Positions 8,262-16,854 of a stretch of DNA of 64,000 bases are shown piece by piece. The stretch lies in the NCBI RefSeq assembly GCF_007830315.1, contig NZ_VLKJ01000005.1, positions 1-64,000 on the forward strand, written 5' to 3'. The notes under the pieces are model-generated. The model had not been told where the DNA came from and searched no databases. It was given only the letters and a program-made list of their open reading frames with translations. The stretch is from Novosphingobium taihuense. GTDB taxonomy: Bacteria > Pseudomonadota > Alphaproteobacteria > Sphingomonadales > Sphingomonadaceae. The position numbers and the translations under genes are program-made. Numbering within the stretch: position 1 is the first letter of the stretch; the number at the start of each line of letters is the position of its first letter.

Positions 8262-9626
8262 ATGTCAAAACAGATCGACTTGCTGGATGGTTCTCCGGAT
8301 GGAGCTGAGCAAGATTTGCTGCATTTCCTGCGCCGCGACCTGCTCAAATGTTTAGGAGTCGGTGCAGCAATGGCGACATGGCCTGCTGCCGCAGCAAGTG
8401 CAAACAGTGTCACCACACCTGTTCTGGCGTTGCCCGGAATCAAGGCATGGAATGACTATCTTGATGCCCTGAAGCCTGCAGGCGCAGTGGCCCAAATGCC
8501 GTGGTTTCGACAAGACGATCTGACCCGAGCCAAAGTCTACCAGCAGTTGGTCATGAACATTGCCCAAGGATACTTCTGGTATTTTCAGGCAACACCCGAA
8601 CATCCGGACTGGATGCCGTTCGAGAATTCTGTTTTTCTGCTGCAACCCAATCCCGATGGCATCTATCACATTGCACCCGTCGACGGTCGCGGTGTCTACC
8701 GCATCGTTGGCAACCGCGGCGGTAACAAGGTCATGGGATTTGCAACGGGGGCGGGAATGCTCGGTACGCGCGCCCACGCTGATGCCATGGCGCGCGGTAA
8801 GCCAGCGTTCAACAACTACGATGCCGATGGTCTTGTGTTGGGCGAAAACGGAGCATTCGAAGTGATTTTCAGTGCCAGGCGCCCGGACGGCTGGACCGGA
8901 GACTGGCGCTTTCTCGACCCGATGGCAGAAACCATTCTGATCCGGCAATTCTCGTATGATTGGGGGAATGAGCCTGAGGCGCGTTTCGCAATCGAGCGTC
9001 TCGACGTCGCTCCGCTGAAGCCCGCACTCACAGCCGTTCAGATCAGCGAGCGCCTCGATCTTCTGCTGGGTGATTTCGTGGGCCGGTTCAGCAAGTTCGT
9101 GGCGGGTTTCCAGCAGCAATTGGGAGGCAAACTTGGATTCAACGTCATGGAACTCAGCGGTTTTGAGGACATGGGTAACAGCCCCGAATGGCCTCAGAAG
9201 TATTGGCGCTGTGTCTATGATTTCAAGCCAGGGGAAGCGCTGATCATCGAGACAGACATTCCCAAGGCGAAGTACTGGAACGTCCAGATCAACGATCTGC
9301 TGTGGAATCAGGTAGAATTCGCCCATCGCCAGAGCAGTTTGAACGGCCATCAGGCCCGGATGGATTCTGATGGAAAGTTCCGCGCCGTCATTGCCATGGA
9401 AGATCCCGGCATACCCAACTGGCTGGATACAGGTGGCTCAACGCGCGGGATGCTGGTCGGACGCTGGCACCGGGCGGAAAGCTATCCGATGCCAACGATC
9501 CGCAAGGTTCCGCTTCAGGACGTTAGCAAGTTCCTGCCCAAAGATACGCCCAAGTTCTCACGGGCCGAGCGCGAGAAGGTGCTCCGCACCCGCAACATCG
9601 GTGTGCAGTTGCGTCGACGGTGGTGA
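8262..9626 (+). CDS. DUF1214-domain protein with Tat-like signal
   Basis: A 454-residue protein of the DUF1254/DUF1214 type, whose function is not established. Residues about 24-48 carry R-R-D-L-L-K followed by a hydrophobic Ala-rich stretch, which looks like a twin-arginine signal, so the protein is probably exported. The body has the family's N-S-V-F-L-L-Q-P-N-P-D-G and a C-terminal R-R-R-W ending. The ATG at 8262 is used because upstream codons run through the divergent promoter region. A clear paralog lies at 33.3 kb, sharing these motifs and the same ending but without a signal peptide. Confidence 0.8.
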   Translation: MSKQIDLLDGSPDGAEQDLLHFLRRDLLKCLGVGAAMATWPAAAASANSVTTPVLALPGIKAWNDYLDALKPAGAVAQMPWFRQDDLTRAKVYQQLVMNIAQGYFWYFQATPEHPDWMPFENSVFLLQPNPDGIYHIAPVDGRGVYRIVGNRGGNKVMGFATGAGMLGTRAHADAMARGKPAFNNYDADGLVLGENGAFEVIFSARRPDGWTGDWRFLDPMAETILIRQFSYDWGNEPEARFAIERLDVAPLKPALTAVQISERLDLLLGDFVGRFSKFVAGFQQQLGGKLGFNVMELSGFEDMGNSPEWPQKYWRCVYDFKPGEALIIETDIPKAKYWNVQINDLLWNQVEFAHRQSSLNGHQARMDSDGKFRAVIAMEDPGIPNWLDTGGSTRGMLVGRWHRAESYPMPTIRKVPLQDVSKFLPKDTPKFSRAEREKVLRTRNIGVQLRRRW

Positions 9627-10069
9627 TGCATCGGACGGAAACCTGAGGTTGGCGATCAGTCATGTAAAACATCGCCAATGCAATGGCTGGAAAGACTTTA
9701 ATGCGCAGTGTTGACCCGGCGTAGCTCTGCAAATGTTGGTGATCATTTTCGTGAAACACTGCCCGATTTCACGGGCAAGCGGGTGACATTCATACAGAAC
9801 GCTTATCTGCGTGGACTGGGCAATGCTGCCGCCGAAGGGTGATGAATCCATCCTGCTGTAGGGCGAAATGGTCGTAGCGGGCTGATCGCCTCTGCAACTC
9901 AAGCAAAGTTGGCGTGGCTTATGTGCATGAGACAGGCGACGCTCGGATCAACTCGGTTCGACGAGAAGTCGATCGTCTAAACATCCAGTGGCAGGTCTTG
10001 CGTATCGGCTCACACAAAGCTCGGTCAGAGAGAGCAACGCTGGCGACCAGCTACGAAAATCGGATCGCG
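9627..10069. other. 443-bp region without a recognisable gene
   Basis: The stretch between the DUF1214 stop and the SnoaL stop is convergent and appears lower in GC than its neighbours. A 43-codon plus-strand frame starting near 9707 (GTG) reads like protein (a segment L-P-D-F-T-G-K-R-V-T-F-I-Q) but ends at a TGA near 9840 and matches nothing I know. It may be the remnant of a decayed gene. I see no tRNA, repeat or clear terminator here. Confidence 0.4.
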
Positions 10070-10507
10070 TCAGGCGGCCACCGTATCAACCCGAAGCCGC
10101 GTAAGCTGCCATGAAGTGATTTTCCAACAATCACCCACCTTGGTATAGGTTTCGTGGTAATGGCCCATACCATGGAGCGTGCTGATCGGGCTGCCCGAGC
10201 CTTGTGCCCACTGCAGCATGTCTTCCATCGCGCAGATGGCATCGGCGGATGTGTCCGACGTGAATTCGATCTCGTGCCCATGCACGTGGTGAACGCTTAC
10301 CGCATTGATCAATCCCGCCTGTGCCATAGCGACGAACTGCTCACGGTCGGCAATATCACCCATGCCCGCAGATTGACCGTCGAAAATCGCGTCTTCGGAA
10401 AAAAGATTGCGTAGCTCATCCCATTGCTTCGTGTCGACAAACCTGCAGTAGCGAGCTTTCACTTTCTTGATGTCTTCGATGGCAAGCAGCCGTTGACCAA
10501 CGTCCAT
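10070..10507 (-). CDS. SnoaL-like / NTF2-fold protein 2
   Basis: A 145-residue SnoaL_4-type protein: I-E-D-I-K-K-V-K-A-R-Y-C-R-F-V-D at the N-terminus and V-S-V-H-H-V-H-G-H-E in the middle, a histidine-rich strand common in this family. AAGGA lies 7-8 nt ahead of the ATG at 10507; a longer frame to 10546 would overlap the SDR gene upstream. It is probably translated right after the SDR (13 nt gap). The role could be dehydration, isomerisation or ligand binding; nothing in the sequence decides. Confidence 0.78.
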   Translation of the reverse strand: MDVGQRLLAIEDIKKVKARYCRFVDTKQWDELRNLFSEDAIFDGQSAGMGDIADREQFVAMAQAGLINAVSVHHVHGHEIEFTSDTSADAICAMEDMLQWAQGSGSPISTLHGMGHYHETYTKVGDCWKITSWQLTRLRVDTVAA

Positions 10508-10520
10508 TGCAGAATCCTTG

Positions 10521-11363
10521 TCAGTTGACCGAGAGACAAAAGCCACCGTCGACGCGATAATTCGAGCCGGTCATGTACGAAGATAGTGGGCTGGCAATCA
10601 GCGCTACCATTCGAGCTATGTCGTCCGGGCGACCAAAGCGCTTGATCGGTTGGGGCATGAGTTCAGTGGTAAACCTGCGTTCAAGGTCTTCCCATCCTGA
10701 ATCCGCCCAGCCCAGTTGCTTGGCCCACCCAGTGAAGTTCTCCTTTACTGCAGGAGACATGATTGTGCCGGGCGTAACAGTGTTCACTGTAACGCCAGTG
10801 CTTCCCAACGTTTTGGCGAGGCCGGAACTCATATTGATCATGGCCGCTTTCGCCGGACAATAGTCTGCCAGATCCGGTGGTGGCTGCGTGCCTGATGCGC
10901 TGGCGATGTTGATGATACGGCCGAACCCACGCTCGATCATGCCGGGAGCGAGCTTCTGGATCAGCCGAACGGCAGCGCCCATGTTCTGTTCATAGGTCCA
11001 GCGCCAGTCTTCCCATGGGGTTTCCAGCCAAGGAGCATTAGGCAGGCGTTGCTTGCCATCCTGCAAGTGCCCGCTGGCCTTTCCTCCAGCATTGTTAACG
11101 AGCACATCGATGCCGCCGAGCATGTCGATGCAGGCCCCCGCAACAGTTTCGCAGCCATCAGAAGTGTCGAGACTGCCGATAACGCTACGCGCTTGGCCGC
11201 CTGCTTCGCGAATGGACGCGACAACGGCTTCTGTCTTGGCCCTATCACGCCCATGCACGATCACGATCGCGCCTTCATCGGCAAGAAGCTGGGCAATGCC
11301 AGCGCCGATGCCTGAGCTGCTTCCAGTCACAAGGCATCTGCAACCTGCAAGGTTCAAGTCCAG
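10521..11363 (-). CDS. SDR-family oxidoreductase
   Basis: About 280 residues with the classical SDR motifs T-G-S-S-S-G-I-G, N-N-A-G and a Y-C-P-A-K active site. The start is uncertain. AGGGAGG at about 11375-11369 points to either CTG at 11363 (giving the usual M-D-L-N-L-A-G beginning) or TTG at 11357; a TTG at 11381 has no site. It probably oxidises or reduces a hydroxyl or keto group on the same substrate handled by the neighbouring SnoaL and HbpS-like proteins. Confidence 0.82.
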   Translation of the reverse strand: MDLNLAGCRCLVTGSSSGIGAGIAQLLADEGAIVIVHGRDRAKTEAVVASIREAGGQARSVIGSLDTSDGCETVAGACIDMLGGIDVLVNNAGGKASGHLQDGKQRLPNAPWLETPWEDWRWTYEQNMGAAVRLIQKLAPGMIERGFGRIINIASASGTQPPPDLADYCPAKAAMINMSSGLAKTLGSTGVTVNTVTPGTIMSPAVKENFTGWAKQLGWADSGWEDLERRFTTELMPQPIKRFGRPDDIARMVALIASPLSSYMTGSNYRVDGGFCLSVN

Positions 11364-11384
11364 CGCCGCCTCCCTGATCAATGT

Positions 11385-11492
11385 TTAGCCAGAGAACTGA
11401 CGCTCTGCGAAGCTCTCCATTGCCGCGGTTAGAGCATCCGGCCGCGCAGCTACGCAAGTGCGCGCGGGCTCGGAGGCCGAACTATCGCTCAT
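11385..11492 (-). CDS. Possible 35-residue small protein or gene remnant
   Basis: A short ATG-started frame ends 21 nt before the preferred SDR start. Its C-terminal half (A-A-M-E-S-F-A-E-R-Q-F) resembles the end of a longer helical enzyme such as a crotonase. There is no convincing Shine-Dalgarno site. It may be a relic of a gene lost from between the HbpS-like gene and the SDR, or chance. Confidence 0.2.
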   Translation of the reverse strand: MSDSSASEPARTCVAARPDALTAAMESFAERQFSG

Positions 11493-11576
11493 GCGCTGTG
11501 ATTGGAGAGATTTCCGTGGTCCAAGAACGATAAGTGAAGATCGAAAGTCCTTCTTTGTCGGACTTGCAGCGCGCGT

Positions 11577-11996
11577 TCACGACGATCGATCAGCTAGCCC
11601 CAATGCAGCGACGCCGATTTCGGCGCAGGCCAGGTCTTCGTGCTGCAAGGCCCCCGAAACACCGATCGCTCCGGCGACATGGCCGTCGATGATGACCGGA
11701 ATGCCGCCTTCAAATGGAAGCATTTGCGGTATGGACGCAAGGGTGGGGTTCTCTTTCGCTGCATGCGCCAGATGGCTGGTCGCCATTCGAAACATTACGG
11801 CCGTCTCTGCTTTTCGCCGCGCAACTTCGATCGAAGCCGGGGGTGCTCCTGCGCCTCGTTGGACAAGCAGAATATGACCACCAGCATCCAGCACGGCAAC
11901 GACTACCGAACAACCAAGGCGATCCGCCTCATTCAAGGCTGCTTCAGCCATCGTGCGCGCTGCCTTGCCAGTCAGTTGCGGTACGCATTCAATCAT
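11577..11996 (-). CDS. HbpS/GlcG-like (DUF336) protein
   Basis: A 139-residue protein of the GlcG/HbpS family: V-A-V-L-D-A-G-G-H near the N-terminus, G-G-I-P-V-I-I-D-G-H in the middle and A-G-A-I-G-V-S-G near the end. Family members bind haem or act as accessory factors in glycolate, propanediol or aromatic catabolism; the exact role is often unknown. It lies between the APH-type kinase (51 nt) and the SDR in the same direction, separated from the SDR by about 200 nt. Confidence 0.8.
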   Translation of the reverse strand: MIECVPQLTGKAARTMAEAALNEADRLGCSVVVAVLDAGGHILLVQRGAGAPPASIEVARRKAETAVMFRMATSHLAHAAKENPTLASIPQMLPFEGGIPVIIDGHVAGAIGVSGALQHEDLACAEIGVAALGLADRSS

Positions 11997-12047
11997 CGCC
12001 TGATCCCTTGTTGCAACTTGTCGGATATTTCGCTGTTTTCGACGTCC

Positions 12048-13079
12048 TCATTTCGAAACCAGTTCGGCCAACAGACGAACAGCTGGGTTGCCATCGCCCT
12101 CCATCCCGCTTGGCATCAGCCCGTCGCGGATTCCCATTCGGATTGCGTGTTCACTGATCATCGCAAAGCGATAGCCTGCGAATGCAATGTGCCATTCCAT
12201 CGCCTGGGCCTTGCGTCCGCTTTCGGCTTCCCAAATGGCAATTGTCGTGTGGGCATCGGGAAGCCCGTCCAGTCGGGGCACACCGATCGCATCTGACATC
12301 ATCCGGTCATAGAAGATCCACCAGCCCAGATCGGTTTCTGCCGTACCCAGCGAAGCGGTTTCCCAATCAAGCAGGGCAGAGGCACGCCCATCGAAGTACA
12401 GGATGTTGCAAGGACGTGCATCACCCCAGGCAAGGCCAATGCCATTGGGGGCAGGGCGGTGATCGTCCAGCCAACGCAGAGCCTTTTCGTAGATCGGAAG
12501 GTGAGGCACCCTTGTCCAGCGAAGATAGGAGTCCCAACGGGCAAGTTCTTGCGCCACGCCATCGTCCGTTGGGCCATTGGGCCATCCCAGAAATGCCAGT
12601 GGGGCAGGGTCTACGCAATTGAGCCGGGCGAGCATCTGGATGCCCTCCACCCACATTGCCTCGCGAGCCGCAGGGTTGATCTGTGTGAACAGCCCTTCGC
12701 TGTGATAACCGTCCGGGGCTGCCTTGCCCTCTGCCCGCTCCATCAGGAAAAACGGAGCGCCAAGGATGCTCGTATCTTCTTCCAGCGCTACCGCTGCTGG
12801 AATTGGCAAGCTGGAGCAGGTAGAAAGCGCACGGATGAGCTGGAACTGCCGCGCCACGGACGGGTCTTCATAAACCTGGCGAACGCGCGCCTGCACTCGC
12901 AAGACCCAGTCAAGACGGTTCCCGTCATTTCCCTCGGCAGTTATCAGCCAGGTTTCGCTTGATTTGCCACCGTCTGCTCGCCGGACTTCGCACAATCTGG
13001 AAATGCCCAGGTCCAATCCCATCAGCCATTGCTCGATCCGGGCCGATAGCTCGGTGATGGAGGCGGCTTGTCCATTCAT
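12048..13079 (-). CDS. Aminoglycoside-phosphotransferase-fold kinase (ACAD10/LvaA-like)
   Basis: A 343-residue protein of the APH/choline-kinase fold. The catalytic loop reads W-G-D-A-R-P-C-N and the metal-binding segment L-L-D-W-E, the variant found in the branch related to the kinase domain of ACAD10 and LvaA. Members of that branch phosphorylate hydroxyacyl-CoA so that an acyl-CoA dehydrogenase-like partner can eliminate phosphate. ATG 13079 is chosen since AGAGGA precedes it; the frame extends to 13286 through the divergent promoter. Several ACAD-like genes lie nearby, which supports a catabolic and not an antibiotic-resistance role. Confidence 0.78.
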   Translation of the reverse strand: MNGQAASITELSARIEQWLMGLDLGISRLCEVRRADGGKSSETWLITAEGNDGNRLDWVLRVQARVRQVYEDPSVARQFQLIRALSTCSSLPIPAAVALEEDTSILGAPFFLMERAEGKAAPDGYHSEGLFTQINPAAREAMWVEGIQMLARLNCVDPAPLAFLGWPNGPTDDGVAQELARWDSYLRWTRVPHLPIYEKALRWLDDHRPAPNGIGLAWGDARPCNILYFDGRASALLDWETASLGTAETDLGWWIFYDRMMSDAIGVPRLDGLPDAHTTIAIWEAESGRKAQAMEWHIAFAGYRFAMISEHAIRMGIRDGLMPSGMEGDGNPAVRLLAELVSK

Positions 13080-13129
13080 CGTTATCGTGGTCCTCTCGTT
13101 TCGTAATTGGATGACCAAGGGAGAATGGG

Positions 13130-14071
13130 ATGCAAGTGTTTTCAGAAGCAGACGATCGTCCGCATCAGCACGACGACAACCCGTTGTGGCAGGAAAGCTC
13201 GTTGTTTTGCTGGTACGATATCGAAAGCGGGACTGGAGGCTTCTGGCGCCTGGGGCAAGAACCCATCGCACAGGCGATAAACTCATGTTTCGGCGTGTTC
13301 GACCGCGACGGGAATCGCTTCAGATCAAACGTGACAGGCGTGCCGATGAATGCGGCAGATCGGGGCGAGGGTCACATGGGATGGGGCAGTCACCTGCGCG
13401 TCGATTTTGACGGTCATGCGAAGATAAAGGCTGATTTCCCTGAGTGTGGTGCGGATTTGAAGTTCGTCGATTTCCACCCTCGATTTGATTATCAGTCGAT
13501 CGCTCTCGAGGGTGGCAGCGTTGAAGGTTTGGGCCATCATTTCGAGGTTGCGGGCCGAATGACCGGTACGGTACGAATTGGAGACCGGGAAATCACAGTC
13601 GATGCGCTGGGTTACCGCGACCGCTCGTGGTCGGTGCGCGATTGGACGTGGCTGCGGGGCACGCGGTGGTGGCCCTGCGTATTCGGTCCGGACTTGTCCA
13701 CTCACGTGGTCCAGGTCGCTCGCGATGGTGGCATCATCAAGGCTGGTTATATCTGGCGGGATGGAAAGACGATCCCGCTTGCCGACAGCGATGTAGTGGT
13801 GGCAATGGAATCCGACGCCATGACCCCGCGGAGCGGGCATGGCGTGCTGCATCTGGCAAACGGCGAGACGCTCAACATAAGCTGCGATCGCGCCGATGCT
13901 GTCGTCATGCACGTGCGCGGCTACACAGCAGTGGAAACGCTGGGCACTGCGCTGCTCGATGGACGGCGCGGCATGTCCAACCTCGAGGTTTGCACCAACG
14001 CCACCGGTGGCAACTCCGAGCCGGTCTGCGCGCTCGGGTCGAACCTGACCAACGGGTTGAGCCTGCGCTGA
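13130..14071 (+). CDS. Lipocalin-like DUF7064/DUF7065-type protein
   Basis: A 313-residue protein with an N-terminal motif H-D-D-N-P-L-W-Q-E-S and many strands, including R-D-R-S-W-S-V-R-D-W. This fits the DUF7065/DUF7064 pair, related to AttH/CrtC-type double lipocalin folds that bind hydrophobic ligands or hydrate isoprenoids. GGGAGA precedes the ATG. There is no signal peptide. It is divergent from the APH-like kinase with only 50 bp between starts. The family assignment is from motif memory and its function is unknown. Confidence 0.6.
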   Translation: MQVFSEADDRPHQHDDNPLWQESSLFCWYDIESGTGGFWRLGQEPIAQAINSCFGVFDRDGNRFRSNVTGVPMNAADRGEGHMGWGSHLRVDFDGHAKIKADFPECGADLKFVDFHPRFDYQSIALEGGSVEGLGHHFEVAGRMTGTVRIGDREITVDALGYRDRSWSVRDWTWLRGTRWWPCVFGPDLSTHVVQVARDGGIIKAGYIWRDGKTIPLADSDVVVAMESDAMTPRSGHGVLHLANGETLNISCDRADAVVMHVRGYTAVETLGTALLDGRRGMSNLEVCTNATGGNSEPVCALGSNLTNGLSLR

Positions 14072-14075
14072 TCGC

Positions 14076-15236
14076 TCAGAACATGGGGAGGAGCGGGGGC
14101 AGGTCGAGGCAGACCCGTCCGCAGTCCTCCATCATGGCCCGCTGGAATACGACATGTCCGCCAGTTGCGTTCACATCGCGCAACGCGCGTTCGAACGGGA
14201 ATTGCTCAAACAGGGCAGTGCCGCCGGCCGCCCGGTAGCACATGCCTACCGCTTCGATCGAGGTTTCGACTGCATGGACAGCTGCGCTGCGCAGCCTTGC
14301 GCGGCTTTCGAGCGTCGCGCCGTCTCCGCGCACTTCATCCCACATCCGGGTGAAGGCATCGCGGACGCCTAGACGCGATGCCTCCACCATAGCTCGCGCC
14401 TTGCCCAGGGTGTAGTGGACGTGCGGCTGATCGCGCAGGCCTGCGCGGCCCGGCATGGATGGCCGGTTTGCCGCCAACTGACGAAGCGCTTCGATAGTGG
14501 CACGGGCGATGCCGAGCGGGACTGCTGTGAGCGTGAACCCGAAGAAGCTGGTCGGGACACGGTAAAGTGGATCTGGATGGGTGGGCTCAGCTCCGAACAT
14601 CATGAAGGTGTGTTCATTGGGGACGAACACGTCATTCAGTTCGAACTCTGTACTGCCGGTTCCACGCATCCCGCCGGTGTGCCATGTATCCAGCACATTG
14701 GCGTCGGACCGGGGAGCGAGCATGTGGATTACCACCGGACCGCCATGCGGCCCCACCCGACGCTCCTCGCCATCGAATACGAAGCAGCCGCCCATGACCC
14801 ACTTGGCCTGGTGTATACCGCTGGCCCACGCGTAACGGCCGGTCACGCGGTATCCACCCTCGGTCGCAACAGCCCGGCCTTGCGGCGGACCGGACCCGCA
14901 CATTGCGGAGTCCTTCGTGGCAAACAGTTTGGCGGCTACCGAAGGAGCAAGTGCGCCGGCCATGGAACCGCCGTTGCTGCCCAGCGCATAGTTCCACCCT
15001 ACCGAACCGTCATAGGTCGAGACTTCCTCAACCAGATCGAACAGGGTCAGAGGATCGACGCCTTTGCCGCCAAGATCACGTGGCAGGATCAGGCGATAGA
15101 CATCGAGGTCAAGAAACGCCTGCGCTACTCGATCCGGCAAGCGCCGCTCAATGTCTGTATCGGCGCGGCATGAGGCAACGATGTCTTTTAAACTCCGGGT
15201 CTCTTCCCAGAGCGACTGAAAAGCATTGTTATTCAT
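14076..15236 (-). CDS. Acyl-CoA-dehydrogenase-fold flavoprotein (HsaA/group D monooxygenase-like)
   Basis: A 386-residue protein of the ACAD fold. The pattern (L-P-R-D-L-G-G-K-G-V-D, G-S-G-P-P-Q-G-R-A, G-R-Y-A-W-A-S-G) is closer to the two-component flavin monooxygenases such as HsaA/HpaB-like hydroxylases than to true acyl-CoA dehydrogenases. If so it hydroxylates an aromatic or steroid-like substrate with reduced flavin from a separate reductase. No flavin reductase gene was seen next to it. It starts 3 nt after the phosphatase stop, so the two are likely translationally coupled, and it converges on the DUF7064 gene. Confidence 0.78.
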   Translation of the reverse strand: MNNNAFQSLWEETRSLKDIVASCRADTDIERRLPDRVAQAFLDLDVYRLILPRDLGGKGVDPLTLFDLVEEVSTYDGSVGWNYALGSNGGSMAGALAPSVAAKLFATKDSAMCGSGPPQGRAVATEGGYRVTGRYAWASGIHQAKWVMGGCFVFDGEERRVGPHGGPVVIHMLAPRSDANVLDTWHTGGMRGTGSTEFELNDVFVPNEHTFMMFGAEPTHPDPLYRVPTSFFGFTLTAVPLGIARATIEALRQLAANRPSMPGRAGLRDQPHVHYTLGKARAMVEASRLGVRDAFTRMWDEVRGDGATLESRARLRSAAVHAVETSIEAVGMCYRAAGGTALFEQFPFERALRDVNATGGHVVFQRAMMEDCGRVCLDLPPLLPMF

Positions 15237-15239
15237 GCT

Positions 15240-16025
15240 TCAACCTTCAAGCAGATGGTTATGGAGACAGGCGATCTCTTGAGAGGAGAGGCCGAGATGG
15301 TCCGATACAAATGCAGCAACCGTTCCGTGTCGCTCTTCGATGACGGCAAAGGCACGGTGCAGATAGTCCGGATCAGATCTATTCATGGCATGCCAGACAT
15401 CCGGGTTGATCTGCGGAATCATTGCCAGCGGATTATTGCTTGCGGACGTGAACAGACTGGCGGCGGGGTCTTCCAGTTGTTCCGTCAAGGCATAGTCCTC
15501 GATCACCTGTTCCCGTTCCACGCCGAGCGTGGTGAGCAAGACAGCGCATGCTACCCCGGTACGATCCTTGCCTGCCGTGCAGTTGACCAGCAGGGGCACT
15601 TCTCCTGTGGCCAGCAAACGCAACATCGCCGCAATGCTTTCGGATTGATCGAACGGCAGTTGCTCGTACGTTGAAAGCATGAACTGGCGCATGGCCTCGC
15701 CAGATGTGGCCGGATTTCGCAGAATGGTGACGAAGTCGGATGTGCTGTGGTCATGATCGCGCGCCCAGTAGTGCGTTCTGGACATGACGCCCGGCGGAAA
15801 TGGCGTAATCATTCGTTCCGAATTGCTGCGCAGATCAACGATTGCACGTAAGGCAAGCGCGCCCAGAGCGTGCTGCCCAGTCGCGGTCAGGCCTCCGGGA
15901 TGCCCACTTCGAAGAACCATGCCTTTCCGAACGGTGCGCCCATCTGACGTGCAATAGCCGCCCAGATCGCGCAAGTTTCGGGCACCTTCCACTGGTAACC
16001 GTTGCGATTTGGCAAGGTCATTCAT
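15240..16025 (-). CDS. Tyrosine/dual-specificity phosphatase-like protein
   Basis: A 261-residue protein with the protein-tyrosine-phosphatase loop C-T-A-G-K-D-R (Cys about 149, Arg about 155) and the upstream A-R-N-L-R-D-L-G-G-Y, both typical of the Y_phosphatase3 (IphP/MptpB-like) family. These enzymes hydrolyse phosphate from proteins, phosphoinositides or small molecules. AGGAAG precedes the ATG at 16025. Its position in a small-molecule catabolic operon, next to an ACAD-fold gene and 2.2 kb from an APH-type kinase, makes a small-molecule phosphate substrate worth considering. Confidence 0.85.
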   Translation of the reverse strand: MNDLAKSQRLPVEGARNLRDLGGYCTSDGRTVRKGMVLRSGHPGGLTATGQHALGALALRAIVDLRSNSERMITPFPPGVMSRTHYWARDHDHSTSDFVTILRNPATSGEAMRQFMLSTYEQLPFDQSESIAAMLRLLATGEVPLLVNCTAGKDRTGVACAVLLTTLGVEREQVIEDYALTEQLEDPAASLFTSASNNPLAMIPQINPDVWHAMNRSDPDYLHRAFAVIEERHGTVAAFVSDHLGLSSQEIACLHNHLLEG

Positions 16026-16088
16026 GGGCAACTTCCTGAATCTGTCCTGAGCATCGCTGCAGCTCATTGACGCCGCGCGCCTTCATTC

Positions 16089-16646
16089 TCAGCCAAGCCG
16101 CGCACGGTCCTTTGTCAGGGGGCGGACATACGATACATCGTTCTTGTCACGGGTATCAGGTCCGGTTGCCTTCATCATTGCCTGATACTCGGCAGGATAG
16201 TCCATCGAGTTGAACGAGCCGGCATATTCGTTAACGCAGACACGGTGGGCGATGGCCCATCTACCTTGGCGCTTTTCCAGCCTGTCCACATAGCGCCCAA
16301 AAGCAAGAGTGGGCGGGCCTTCCCGGTTTTCCCCGAAGAACAGATAATACGTTTCCGAATGCGCCATATCGCCATCCAGTTCGATCGTCTGGTTGTTGAT
16401 GACGTGTTGGTGGCGATGCTGGAACTCTGCGTGCCAGCCAATCGCCCAGTTGCAAAAGGATTCAGGATCACCCTCCGCAACGCCATGTTCGTCCCAAGCG
16501 TCCGGGTGGTAGGCGGACTTCATGAGTTCCAGGTCATGCCGGTCCACTCCGCGTGTATAACGCAGCAGACAGTCGCGGATTTCTTGCCGGTCCTTGGACT
16601 GTTTGACGAATTCCACAAGTTCGGGCGTCAAAGTCGCTTCTGTCAT
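16089..16646 (-). CDS. SnoaL-like / NTF2-fold protein 3
   Basis: A 185-residue SnoaL_4-type protein: R-Q-E-I-R-D-C-L-L-R-Y-T-R-G-V-D-R-H-D at the N-terminus is the classic start of the fold in ring-hydroxylating-oxygenase beta-subunit-like proteins. GGGAGAG precedes the ATG at 16646. It is the first gene of the minus operon with the phosphatase and the flavoprotein (63 nt gap). No partner alpha subunit of a Rieske dioxygenase is present, so it is more likely a stand-alone isomerase, dehydratase or binding protein. Confidence 0.78.
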   Translation of the reverse strand: MTEATLTPELVEFVKQSKDRQEIRDCLLRYTRGVDRHDLELMKSAYHPDAWDEHGVAEGDPESFCNWAIGWHAEFQHRHQHVINNQTIELDGDMAHSETYYLFFGENREGPPTLAFGRYVDRLEKRQGRWAIAHRVCVNEYAGSFNSMDYPAEYQAMMKATGPDTRDKNDVSYVRPLTKDRARLG

Positions 16647-16793
16647 GCGGTTCTCTCCCACAGGTCATATTACCTGCCGGGCATATCAGAATGAGGCTGT
16701 CGGCACAGGCTCAGATCGGCACGCTCACCGTCGTCTCTGGATTCAACGCCAGTGTGATACCAGTCTCTTTCAGAGTGCTTGCCAGTGGAGTTG

Positions 16794-16813
16794 TCGCCAA
16801 GTGCATTTGGCGA
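16794..16813. promoter_or_regulatory. 7-bp inverted repeat upstream of SnoaL gene 3
   Basis: TCGCCAA at 16794-16800 and TTGGCGA at 16807-16813 with a 6-nt spacer. It lies 41 nt downstream of the AraC-family gene and about 150 nt upstream of the SnoaL start, both on the minus strand, so it could be a weak terminator for the first or an operator for the second. Confidence 0.3.
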
Positions 16814-16854
16814 ACTTGCCTCCAGCCAGTCGACCGAATCCGCAGGCTGATATT

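Noticed and set aside
11577..11996. Sensor protein of a haem two-component system (HbpS)
   Set aside because: The family match is real, but no sensor kinase pair lies near it; the operon is catabolic, closer to GlcG-type accessory proteins.
12048..13079. Aminoglycoside resistance gene
   Set aside because: The kinase loop variant W-G-D-A-R-P-x-N and the surrounding catabolic genes point to the ACAD10/LvaA-like branch and not to drug-modifying enzymes.
16089..16646. Beta subunit of a Rieske ring-hydroxylating dioxygenase
   Set aside because: The fold fits, but no Rieske alpha subunit, ferredoxin or reductase gene is present anywhere in the window.
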